A stretch of DNA of 45,838 nt from Planctomycetota bacterium. GTDB taxonomy: Bacteria; Planctomycetota; Phycisphaerae; SM23-33; FEN-1343. This document shows, piece by piece, positions 16,566-23,681 of the stretch. Location of the stretch: the NCBI GenBank assembly GCA_012514895.1, contig JAAYZK010000468.1:1-45838 (forward strand). Direction: 5' to 3'. Below the pieces are notes generated by a model that did no database searches, had not been told where the DNA came from, and was given only the letters and a program-made list of their open reading frames with translations. How positions within the stretch are numbered: the first letter of the stretch is position 1; the number at the start of each line of letters is the position of its first letter. Both the position numbers and the translations under genes were made by a program.

Positions 16566-16590
16566 GCTGTAGACTGTAGGAACGGCAAGG
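16551..16590. repeat. Decayed CTTCAGG-family repeat overlapping the SagB-type stop
   Basis: The stretch GGCTTTAGGCTGTAGACTG followed by TAGGAACGGCAAGG resembles the arm end CTTCAGGTACGGCCAAG of the 6024 element. It overlaps the last codons of the upstream gene and ends at the RBS of the next. Confidence 0.5.
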
Positions 16591-16600
16591 GGGTGTCGTC

Positions 16601-17767
16601 ATGAGGGCAGGGACGGGGTTGCTCATCGCGCTTGTGGCCTGGGCCGTTGCCGGGTGCGCCGACAGGCCGACGGCGGACTGGAGCCGGCAGTTGAAGACCG
16701 ACGAGGACTATTTCCCCATCGGCGTCTGGATGCAGGAGACGTCGAAGGCCGAGCGGTTCCGGGAGATGGGGGTGAACCTGTACGTCAACCTCTGGCAGGG
16801 CCCTACGAACGCCCAGCTCGCCGAACTGGCCGACGCGGGGATGGAGGCGTTCTGCGAGATGGCCCACGACGGGCGGGCCAACCTCGACAATCCCGTCATC
16901 GTCGGCTGGCTGCACACCGATGAGCCCGACAACGCCCAGCCCGCGAACCTTCCGGGCCGCTACGACCCGCCGATCACGCCGGCGCAGATCGCCCATCGCT
17001 ACCGGCGGATCAAGGAGACCGACCCGTCGCGCCCGGTGATGGTCACGCTCGGCCGGGGCGTCGCGTGGGACCAGTGGCACGGCCGCGGGGAGCGGGTGAA
17101 CTGCCCGCAGGACTATCCCGCCTACCTCGAAGGCTGCGACATGGCGTCGTTCGCCCTCTACCCCATCGTCAGCCGCGAGGCGCCGATCGCCGGGAAGCTC
17201 TGGCTCGTGGGCGAGGGCGTCACCCGCCTGAAGACCTGGTCGGGCGGCCGCAGGATGGTCTGGGCCGCCGTCGAGTGCAGCCGGATCACCAACATGGACA
17301 TCGAGCCGACGGCCGCCGAGATCCGCGCGGAGGTGTGGATGGCGATCATCCACGGCGCCCGGGGGATCCTCTACTTCGCCCACCAGTTCACCCCCGCCTA
17401 CAACGCCTCGCCGATCCTCGACGCCGACCACCAGGCGCTGTACGAAGGCGTCAAGCAACTCAACTGGGAGATCCACGCGCTGGCGTCGGCGATCAACGCC
17501 CCCGAGGCCGGCACACCGGCGACGGTCGCCTCCAGCGTCGAGTCGATCCCCATCGCTGCGACGACCCGTCGCGTCGAGGACGCGACGTACCTCTTCGCCG
17601 TCGCCATGCGGGACGGCCTGACCCGCGCCACGTTCACCGTCCCGGACGTCCGCGACGGCGCCGCCGTCGAGATCCTCGGTGAAGGCCGTTCGCTCACCGT
17701 CGAGAACGGGCGGTTCGCCGACGACTTCACGGGCTTCCAGGTGCACCTGTACAGGATCAGCGATTAG
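16601..17767 (+). CDS. Lipoprotein with TIM-barrel glycoside-hydrolase-like domain
   Basis: A 388-residue protein starting at ATG 16601 with AAGGGGG upstream. It has a lipoprotein signal: hydrophobic residues 7-17, then VAGC with Cys19 as the lipidation site. The body reads as a (beta/alpha)8 barrel: FPIGVWMQETSKAERFREMGVNLYVNLWQG, VIVGWLHTDEPDNAQP (Asp107-Glu108 as a candidate acid), PVMVTLGRGVAWDQWHG, RMVWAAVECSRITN, HGARGILYFAHQF. A small beta-rich tail ends the protein. The form is common among uncharacterised planctomycete surface proteins; no GH family is assigned. Its stop (17765-17767) overlaps that of the convergent URO-D-like gene (17764-17766). Confidence 0.7.
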   Translation: MRAGTGLLIALVAWAVAGCADRPTADWSRQLKTDEDYFPIGVWMQETSKAERFREMGVNLYVNLWQGPTNAQLAELADAGMEAFCEMAHDGRANLDNPVIVGWLHTDEPDNAQPANLPGRYDPPITPAQIAHRYRRIKETDPSRPVMVTLGRGVAWDQWHGRGERVNCPQDYPAYLEGCDMASFALYPIVSREAPIAGKLWLVGEGVTRLKTWSGGRRMVWAAVECSRITNMDIEPTAAEIRAEVWMAIIHGARGILYFAHQFTPAYNASPILDADHQALYEGVKQLNWEIHALASAINAPEAGTPATVASSVESIPIAATTRRVEDATYLFAVAMRDGLTRATFTVPDVRDGAAVEILGEGRSLTVENGRFADDFTGFQVHLYRISD

Positions 17768-18879
17768 AACGCCATCCGGTCCCACCCCGGCGCGGGGTTG
17801 GGGTCGAGCCCCAGCAGTTCGCGGGCGGTTCGGACGTAGTAGCGGTAGTGGTCCAGCGGCGTGCCGTTGGGGATGCGGTGGTCCAGGCCGAAGGCGACGC
17901 CGCCGGTCTGCATGGCGGGCTGGAGCTTGTACTCCAGTTCGGCGCGGATCGCGGCCTTGTCGCGGCGGAGGACGTGCTTGTCGATCCCGCCCCGCATCGA
18001 GAGGCGGTTGCCGTACTTCGCCCGCAGGGCGACGATGTCCATCCCCGCCGCCGGCTCCATCGGGTGCATGGCGTTGAGGCCGGACTCGAGGAAAGCGTCG
18101 ATCACGGCGTTCATGTTCCCGTCGGAGTCCTGGGCGAACAGCGTCCCGCCGCGGCTGCGCACCACGTCCCAGACCCGCCGATAGTAGGGCACGAAGAACT
18201 CGCGGACCTGCCGGGGGCCGGCCAGCGGGCCGCTCTTGCCGGCCATGTCCTCGTGGACCGAGAGCTGGTCGACGGTCACCTCCCGCGTCACGCGCTCCAG
18301 CACCCGCTCGGCGGTGTCGGCGAAGGTCGCCAGCATGTCGGCGACCAGCTCGGGCTGCTCGTAGTAGGCCACGCACAGCGCCTCGTCGCCCATCAGCTCG
18401 CGGGGCTGGCTGAAGGCGCCGGGCATCCCCGCGACGATCAGGGCGCCGCTGTCGCGCGCCAAGCGGGCCCGCTCGGCCCAGCCGTCGGCGAAGCGGGAGT
18501 CGCTGAAGAGATAGTGCGGCTTGATCTTCAGCCACGAGTCCATGTCCCGGACGGGGAAGTCCAGCGGCAGGGCGAGCGTCGCACGGCCCTTGCAGAGCTT
18601 CATCCGGCGCCCCATTTCATCCCGCCGGATGATGTACTCGTCGGTCTCCTCGAGCACCACGGGCTTGGCGCCGCCGATGAAGGCGGTCTGCACGGCCACG
18701 TTGTGGCGGCGGACGTAATCGAAGCCGAAGGCCGTCAGGGCGATCTCGGCCTCCGACGCGCCCTGCGCCCGCCACTGGTCCTCCAGCCCCACCAGCGGCC
18801 CGAACAGCTCGACGAACAGGGGGCGTTCGACCGTGAGGCCGGTCATGTAATCGAGGTACTGATCGCGCAGGACTTCCAT
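17764..18879 (-). CDS. Uroporphyrinogen decarboxylase (URO-D) family protein
   Basis: A 371-residue protein starting at ATG 18879 with AAAGGA. The URO-D fold is indicated by DSGALIVAGMPGAFSQPRELMG, DQLSVHEDMAGKSGPLAGPRQVREFFVPYYRRVWDVVRSRGG, DSDGNMNAVIDAFLESGLNAMHPMEPAAGMDIVALRAKYGNRLSMRGGIDK and VAFGLDHRIPNGTPLDHYRYYV. The His and Asp of HEDMAGK and the D.DG motif are typical of the methyltransferase-like MtaA/URO-D relatives rather than of haem-pathway HemE, whose N-terminal Arg-rich motif is missing. In Planctomycetota these are abundant and linked to sugar or methyl-group metabolism; the substrate is unknown. It lies 12 nt after the GT4 gene, so it is probably co-transcribed with it. Confidence 0.8.
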   Translation of the reverse strand: MEVLRDQYLDYMTGLTVERPLFVELFGPLVGLEDQWRAQGASEAEIALTAFGFDYVRRHNVAVQTAFIGGAKPVVLEETDEYIIRRDEMGRRMKLCKGRATLALPLDFPVRDMDSWLKIKPHYLFSDSRFADGWAERARLARDSGALIVAGMPGAFSQPRELMGDEALCVAYYEQPELVADMLATFADTAERVLERVTREVTVDQLSVHEDMAGKSGPLAGPRQVREFFVPYYRRVWDVVRSRGGTLFAQDSDGNMNAVIDAFLESGLNAMHPMEPAAGMDIVALRAKYGNRLSMRGGIDKHVLRRDKAAIRAELEYKLQPAMQTGGVAFGLDHRIPNGTPLDHYRYYVRTARELLGLDPNPAPGWDRMAF

Positions 18880-18891
18880 GGGACCCGTCCT

Positions 18892-20043
18892 TTATCTCCG
18901 ATCCAGCGCCAGGCGCGCGTACACCTCGTCGATCCGCGCCACCATCGTCTCGGCGTCGAACATGCCGACGACCTTCTCGCGGCCCTGGCGGCCGAGGGCC
19001 TGGCGGAGGGCCGGATCGGCGGCCAGGCGGCCGATCGCGTCGACCAGGCCGTCGACGTCCTCGGGGGCGACCAGGCAGCCCGTCCGGCCGGGGATGACCA
19101 CCTCCCGCGCGCCGTCGACATCGAACGACACGACCGGCGTGCCCGCCAGCAGCGCCTGCGGCAGCGTCCGGGCGAGCCCTTCGTGCAGGCTGCAGTGGAC
19201 CACCACGTCGCTGGCGTGCATCACCGCCGGAATGTCCGTCGGGGGCAGCAGGCCCGTCAGGTGGAAGCGCCGCTCCAGGTGCGCCCGGCGGATGGTCCGC
19301 GTGAGCCGGCCCTGCAGCGTCCCGTCGCCGACCAGGCAGAAGTGGATCCGCTCGTCCAGCGCGGCGGCCGCCTCGATGAGGTAGTCCTGCCCCTTCAGCG
19401 GCGCCAGCCGCGCCACCTGTGTGACCAGGACGGCCTCGGCGGGAAGATCCAGGCTCGCGCGGAACGCGTCGGCTTCGGCCGGCCGCCGCAGGAAGCCGGC
19501 GGTCTCCATCCCGCTGTAGACGGTCGTGAACTTCGATGCGTCGGCCACGCCGGCCTCGACGGCCTGGCGGGTCATCGAGTCGGCCACGCAGAGGATCGCG
19601 TCGGTCGCCAGGGCGGCCTTGCGCTCCAGGCGGACGTACAGGCGGTTCAGCCACCGCGGCTGGTAGGGGTGGAAGGGCAGGCCGTGAATCGTGTGCACGA
19701 TGAACGGCACGCCCGCCCGGACGGCGGCGCGGCGGGCCAGAATGCCGGCCTTCGAGGAGTGGCTGTGCAGGATGTCCGGCTGGAGGTCCGCCAGGTGCCG
19801 CACCAGCGCCCGGTAGCTCGCCCGGTCCCGCAGCGGGTGGATCGGACGACGGAGGACGTCCAGGACGATCACGCGGTAGCCCCCCGCCCGCGCCCGGTCG
19901 AGCAACTGGCCCTCGGGCCCCAGCGGCGGGCCGGTGATCAGCGTGACGTCGTGGCCGCGACGGGCCAGGCCCTCGCAGGTCAGGATCGTGTTCTCCTGGG
20001 CGCCGCCCAGGATCAGCCGGGTGATGACATGAACGATTTTCAT
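18892..20043 (-). CDS. GT4-type glycosyltransferase (GT-B fold)
   Basis: 383 residues beginning MKIVHVITRLILGGAQENTI, the usual start of family 4 glycosyltransferases with the Gly-Gly acceptor loop. The second Rossmann domain carries VTQVARLAPLKGQDYLIEAAAAL, FCLVGDGTLQGRL and the E-x7-E-type motif HCSLHEGLARTLPQALLAGTPVVSFDVDGAREVV. The enzyme transfers a sugar from a nucleotide donor to a lipid or polysaccharide acceptor at the cytoplasmic face; the substrates cannot be read. No RBS is visible before ATG 20043. A hairpin (20059-20094) and a possible -10 box (TATAGT, 20104-20099) lie upstream. A URO-D-like gene follows it. Confidence 0.88.
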   Translation of the reverse strand: MKIVHVITRLILGGAQENTILTCEGLARRGHDVTLITGPPLGPEGQLLDRARAGGYRVIVLDVLRRPIHPLRDRASYRALVRHLADLQPDILHSHSSKAGILARRAAVRAGVPFIVHTIHGLPFHPYQPRWLNRLYVRLERKAALATDAILCVADSMTRQAVEAGVADASKFTTVYSGMETAGFLRRPAEADAFRASLDLPAEAVLVTQVARLAPLKGQDYLIEAAAALDERIHFCLVGDGTLQGRLTRTIRRAHLERRFHLTGLLPPTDIPAVMHASDVVVHCSLHEGLARTLPQALLAGTPVVSFDVDGAREVVIPGRTGCLVAPEDVDGLVDAIGRLAADPALRQALGRQGREKVVGMFDAETMVARIDEVYARLALDRR

Positions 20044-20051
20044 GCGCAGCC

Positions 20052-20094
20052 AACAGAAACGGCGCGGCAGGGCTCACAAAGCCCGCCGCGCCGT
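20052..20094 (-). terminator. Intrinsic terminator of the rubrerythrin gene
   Basis: Read on the minus strand, ACGGCGCGGC plus GGGC pairs with GCCC plus GCCGCGCCGT (20094-20059, 14 bp with one bulge, 7-nt loop) and is followed by TTTCTGTT. It stands 33 nt beyond the rubrerythrin stop and just before the GT4 gene. A TATAGT immediately upstream could instead make the hairpin the 5' end of the GT4 mRNA. Confidence 0.7.
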
Positions 20095-20126
20095 CTCCAC
20101 TATACCACAGGGGCGGCCGGCGCGAA

Positions 20127-20702
20127 TCAGAAGTTCTCGGCGAGCACTTCGAAATACGCCTGCGGGTGGGCGCATGCCGGGCAGGCCGTCGGGGCGCCGG
20201 GGCCGGTGTGGACGTAGCCGCAGTTGCGGCAGCGCCAGACGATCGGCTTGGCCTTGGCGAAGACGGTGCCGGTCGCGAGGTTGGCGGCCAGGGCGTTGTA
20301 CTGCTTCTCGTGCTGCTTCTCGGCGACGGCGATGGCCTCGAACACCTTGGCGATGTTCTCGAAGCCCTCCTGGCGGGCGACCTTGGCGAAGGAGGGATAC
20401 ATGTCCGACCACTCGTGGTGCTCCCCGCCGGCGGCGTCCTTGAGGTTCTCCATCGTCGTGCCGATCACGCCGGCCGGGAAGGCCGCCGCGACCTGCGCTT
20501 CGCCGCCTTCGAGGAACTTGAACAGCCGCTTGGCGTGCTCGCTCTCCTGGCGGGCGGTCTCGGCAAAGATGGCCGAGATCTGCTCGTAGCCTTCCTTCTT
20601 CGCCGCCGAGGCCGCGTAATCGTAGCGGTTGCGGGCCTGGGACTCGCCCGCAAAGGCGGTCAGGAGGTTCTTTTCCGTCTGCGACCCTTTCAGTGCAGCC
20701 AT
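20127..20702 (-). CDS. rbr: Rubrerythrin
   Basis: The start is ATG 20702, with AAGGAG at a good distance; an upstream ATG at 20729 is less likely. The 191 residues hold the diiron ferritin-like domain with Glu20, Glu53 and His56 (RQESEH), Glu94/Glu97 in GEHHEW, and Glu128 with His131 (AEKQH). A C-terminal rubredoxin-like iron site follows with Cys158, Cys161, Cys174 and Cys177 (CRNC...CPAC). All classical ligands are present, so it should be an active NAD(P)H-linked peroxide reductase, a common oxidative-stress defence of anaerobes. It is transcribed alone from a strong promoter (20779-20808) with a possible second -10 box closer to the gene, and ends in an intrinsic terminator. Confidence 0.95.
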   Translation of the reverse strand: MAALKGSQTEKNLLTAFAGESQARNRYDYAASAAKKEGYEQISAIFAETARQESEHAKRLFKFLEGGEAQVAAAFPAGVIGTTMENLKDAAGGEHHEWSDMYPSFAKVARQEGFENIAKVFEAIAVAEKQHEKQYNALAANLATGTVFAKAKPIVWRCRNCGYVHTGPGAPTACPACAHPQAYFEVLAENF

Positions 20703-20778
20703 TCGGCACTCCTTAGTAACCATGTTCATAGGAAGTTATAGCGCACGACCCGCAAAAACCCCACCAGCGGGCAGGATC

Positions 20779-20808
20779 ACTATAGAACTGGACATACGGA
20801 TCGGTCAA
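20779..20808 (-). promoter_or_regulatory. Rubrerythrin promoter
   Basis: Minus strand: TTGACC (20808-20803), an 18-nt spacer and TATAGT (20784-20779), the best -35 in the window. Transcription should start near 20772, leaving a 69-nt leader. A second TATAAC (20740-20735) might serve a downstream start. No PerR- or Fur-like operator was recognised. Confidence 0.7.
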
Positions 20809-20866
20809 CCGCGTCGCCGGACGTTTTCTCTGTGCCGGCGCGTCCGCCGAATGCATAATGCCGGCC

Positions 20867-22516
20867 ATGACGGGCAGTACCGACAGTCACAGTGAAAGGC
20901 GTCATTTCTTCGCGGCGGCCAAACTGATCGCGGCGATCACCGTCGCTTCGCGGGTCGGCGGGCTGGTCCGCGACATGCTGCTCAGCCGCTTCTTCGGGGC
21001 GTCGGGGCTGACGAGCTTCTTCTGGACCGCCTGGTCGATCCCCAACTTCTTCCGGCGCCTGTTCGGCGAGGGGGCGCTGTCGGCGGCGTTCGTTCCGGTC
21101 TTCAGCGAGACGCTCGAACGCAACGGCCGGCCGGCCGCCGCGGCCCTGCTGGCTAACGTGCTGGCGTTGCTGGCGTTGCTGCTGTCGGTGCTGTGCGTCC
21201 TCATCGAGATCGGCCTGCTGGCGGCGTACCTGCGCGATCCCGAGGCCCAGGGGGCGATCATCCTGCGGTTCATCGCGATCGTGATGCCCTTCATGGTGAC
21301 CATCTGCTTGGTCGCCCTGGGCTCGGCGGCCCTGAACTGCGTGGGCCACTTCGCCTACCCGGCGGCGGCCCCGATCCTGCTGAACGTGGTGACGATCGCC
21401 ATGGCGCTGGTCGCCTGGGGGCTGTTCGACGACCCGGCGACGCAGTTGACGGTCCTGGCCTGGAGCATGCCCCTGACGGGCGCGGTGCAGGCGGCCGGGC
21501 TCATCTGGGTGCTTCGCGCCCATAACCTGCCTTATTTTCCGAAGTTGCGGCCCCTCCAGCCGGGAGTCAAGCGGATCCTCCTGTCGATGGCGCCGATGAT
21601 GATCCCGCTGGGCATCCTGCAGATCAACGCGCTGGTGGACAAGTTCGTCGCCCTGCTGTTCTCGGGCGCCGTCGGCGACGGGATCACGCTGATGGGCCGG
21701 ACGCTCGCCCGGCCGCTGGAGGCCGGGGCGGTGACGTGGATGAACTACGGCGAGCGGCTCTACCAGTTTCCCATGGGCGTCCTGGCGATCTCGCTGGCCA
21801 CGGCGGTGTTTCCGCTGTTCAGCCGCTACAAAGCCCGTGACGACATGGCCAACCTGCGCCTGAGCGTCAACCAGGCGATCCGCCTGGCGATCTTCGAGGG
21901 GCTGCCCAGCGGCGTGTGGCTGATGGTGCTGGCCGGGCCGCTGGTGGCGCTGCTGTTCGGCGGGGGCGACTACGGCGCCGAGGACGTCCGCCAGACGGCC
22001 CACGTCGTGTGGTTCTACGGGCTGGGGATGTGGGCCTTCTGCAGCCAGCACATCGTCCTCCGCGCGTTCTACGCCCTGGACGACCGCCGCACGCCGCTGA
22101 CGGTGGCCTGCTCGCTGGTCGCCGTCAACTTCCTGCTCAACCTGGTGCTGATCTGGATCCCGGCCGTCCGCCACGGCGCGTTCGGCCTCAGCTCGTCGAT
22201 CACGCAGGGGCTCAACATGGCGATCCTCACGCTGATCCTCCGCCGGCGCCTCGGTCCCGGCGTACTGAAAGACCTTCTCCCCAGCGTCGTTCGTACAGCT
22301 ATTGCGGCGGCCGTCATGGCCCTGGCGGTCCACGGCGCCCGCGTCGCCCTGACGGCGTGCGGCCTGGGCCGTCCGCTGTGGGTCGTCCTGGGCGCCGTCG
22401 CCGCCGGCGTGGCGGCCTTCGCCGCGACGAGCTGCCTGCTGCGGGCGCCGGAAGTGGGCGAACTGCTGGGATTGCGGCGCTCGGCCCGCGGGTTGCCGGT
22501 ACAATTGAAGTCGTAA
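20867..22516 (+). CDS. murJ: Lipid II flippase MurJ
   Basis: A polytopic protein of about 549 residues with the MurJ/MviN pattern: AAITVASRVGGLVRDMLLSRFFGAS at the start, then FFWTAWSIPNFFRRLFGEGALSAAFVPVF, the diagnostic segment, and later YQFPMGVLAISLATAVFPLFSRY and FYALDDRRTPLTVA. It flips lipid II across the inner membrane for peptidoglycan synthesis, which implies that this organism makes a cell wall. ATG 20867 was chosen because ATG 20858 overlaps a -10-like CATAAT (20854-20859) that would start transcription at about 20866; there is no RBS before either. The nadA promoter lies in its last codons. Confidence 0.93.
   Translation: MTGSTDSHSERRHFFAAAKLIAAITVASRVGGLVRDMLLSRFFGASGLTSFFWTAWSIPNFFRRLFGEGALSAAFVPVFSETLERNGRPAAAALLANVLALLALLLSVLCVLIEIGLLAAYLRDPEAQGAIILRFIAIVMPFMVTICLVALGSAALNCVGHFAYPAAAPILLNVVTIAMALVAWGLFDDPATQLTVLAWSMPLTGAVQAAGLIWVLRAHNLPYFPKLRPLQPGVKRILLSMAPMMIPLGILQINALVDKFVALLFSGAVGDGITLMGRTLARPLEAGAVTWMNYGERLYQFPMGVLAISLATAVFPLFSRYKARDDMANLRLSVNQAIRLAIFEGLPSGVWLMVLAGPLVALLFGGGDYGAEDVRQTAHVVWFYGLGMWAFCSQHIVLRAFYALDDRRTPLTVACSLVAVNFLLNLVLIWIPAVRHGAFGLSSSITQGLNMAILTLILRRRLGPGVLKDLLPSVVRTAIAAAVMALAVHGARVALTACGLGRPLWVVLGAVAAGVAAFAATSCLLRAPEVGELLGLRRSARGLPVQLKS
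22500..22505 (+). promoter_or_regulatory. -10 box for nadA inside the murJ end
   Basis: TACAAT lies within the last murJ codons and would start transcription near 22512, 25 nt before the nadA ATG. No -35 at normal distance is seen (TTGCGG at 22472 is 22 nt away), so use is uncertain. Confidence 0.4.
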
Positions 22517-22536
22517 CCACCGATGGGAGCCAGAGG

Positions 22537-23676
22537 ATGCTGTTTCAGGAACCGTTGGGTGAGCCGTACGAGTCCATGACGTTCGACCAGCTCGACGAGC
22601 GGATCCGCGCCCACAAGGCGCGGCTCGGCGACAGGCTGGTGATCCTGGGCCACCACTACCAGCAGGACGACGTCATCCGCTACGCCGATTTCACCGGCGA
22701 CAGCCTCAGGCTGGCCCGCCTGGCCGGCCAGCAGCACAAGGCCCGCTACATCGTCTTCTGCGGCGTGCACTTCATGGCCGAGTCGGCCGACATGCTCACC
22801 GGCGACGACCAGATCGTGATCCTGCCCGACCTGTCGGCCGGCTGCTCCATGGCCGACATGACCGACGCGACCGATCTGCAGACCTGCCTGGACGAGGTGG
22901 CGGCCCTGGCCGGCGGGGCGAGGATCGTCCCGATCACCTACGTCAACTCCACCGCCGCCGTCAAGGCCGTCACCGGACGCGCCGGCGGGGCCTGCTGCAC
23001 GAGCGGCAACTGCCGCACCGTGCTGGAATGGGCCCTGCGCAGCGAGGCCGACGGCGGCGCCGGCGCGCAGAAGATCCTCGCGGCCCCCGACCAGCACCTG
23101 GTCCGCGCGACGGCCCTGGACATGGGGTACGGCCTGGACGACTGCGTCGTCTACCGCCCGACCGAACTGAACGGGGGGCTCACCGCCGAGCAGGTGCAGG
23201 CCGCGACGTTCATCCTGTGGGAAGGCTACTGCAGCGTCCACCAGGAGTTCACCGTCGAGCAGATCGCCCACCGGCGCCGGCAGTACCCCGGCATCCAGGT
23301 GATCGTCCACCCCGAGTGCCCCATCGACGTCGTCCAGGCCGCCGACCTGCACGGCTCGACCGAGCAGATCATCCGCACCATCGCCGAAGCCGCCCCCGGC
23401 AGCAAGTGGGCCGTCGGCACCGAGGTGAACCTCGTCAACCGCCTGGCCAACCGGCACACCGACCGCCTCGTGGTGAACCTGGCCGACCACCACTGCCTGT
23501 GCTCGACGATGTACCGCATCGACCCGGCCCACCTGTGCTGGGCCCTGGACAACCTCGTCGAAGGCCGCGTCGTCAACCGCGTCACCGTCGCCCCCGACAT
23601 CAAGGCCGACGCCCTCATCGCCCTGGACCGGATGGTGAACCTCCAGGGCGTCACCGCGGCGACGCGGACGCGGTAG
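22537..23676 (+). CDS. nadA: Quinolinate synthase A
   Basis: A 379-residue protein starting at ATG 22537 with GGGAGCCAGAGG upstream. Hallmarks are VILGHHYQQDDVIRYADFTGDSLRLA, FCGVHFMAESADML (Cys75), DLSAGCSMADM, YVNSTAAVKA, EGYCSVHQEF (Cys232), VHPECPIDVV, and HHCLCSTMYRID (Cys320/Cys322). Cys75, Cys232 and one of the last pair should hold the [4Fe-4S] cluster. The enzyme condenses iminoaspartate with dihydroxyacetone phosphate to quinolinate for NAD synthesis. It belongs to the longer NadA form, with an insert between the first two cluster cysteines. nadB and nadC are not in the window. Confidence 0.96.
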   Translation: MLFQEPLGEPYESMTFDQLDERIRAHKARLGDRLVILGHHYQQDDVIRYADFTGDSLRLARLAGQQHKARYIVFCGVHFMAESADMLTGDDQIVILPDLSAGCSMADMTDATDLQTCLDEVAALAGGARIVPITYVNSTAAVKAVTGRAGGACCTSGNCRTVLEWALRSEADGGAGAQKILAAPDQHLVRATALDMGYGLDDCVVYRPTELNGGLTAEQVQAATFILWEGYCSVHQEFTVEQIAHRRRQYPGIQVIVHPECPIDVVQAADLHGSTEQIIRTIAEAAPGSKWAVGTEVNLVNRLANRHTDRLVVNLADHHCLCSTMYRIDPAHLCWALDNLVEGRVVNRVTVAPDIKADALIALDRMVNLQGVTAATRTR

Positions 23677-23681
23677 ACTCC

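Noticed and set aside
17764-18879. Haem-pathway HemE
   Set aside because: The N-terminal Arg-rich substrate motif of true uroporphyrinogen decarboxylases is not seen and no other haem gene is nearby; a URO-D family label is safer.
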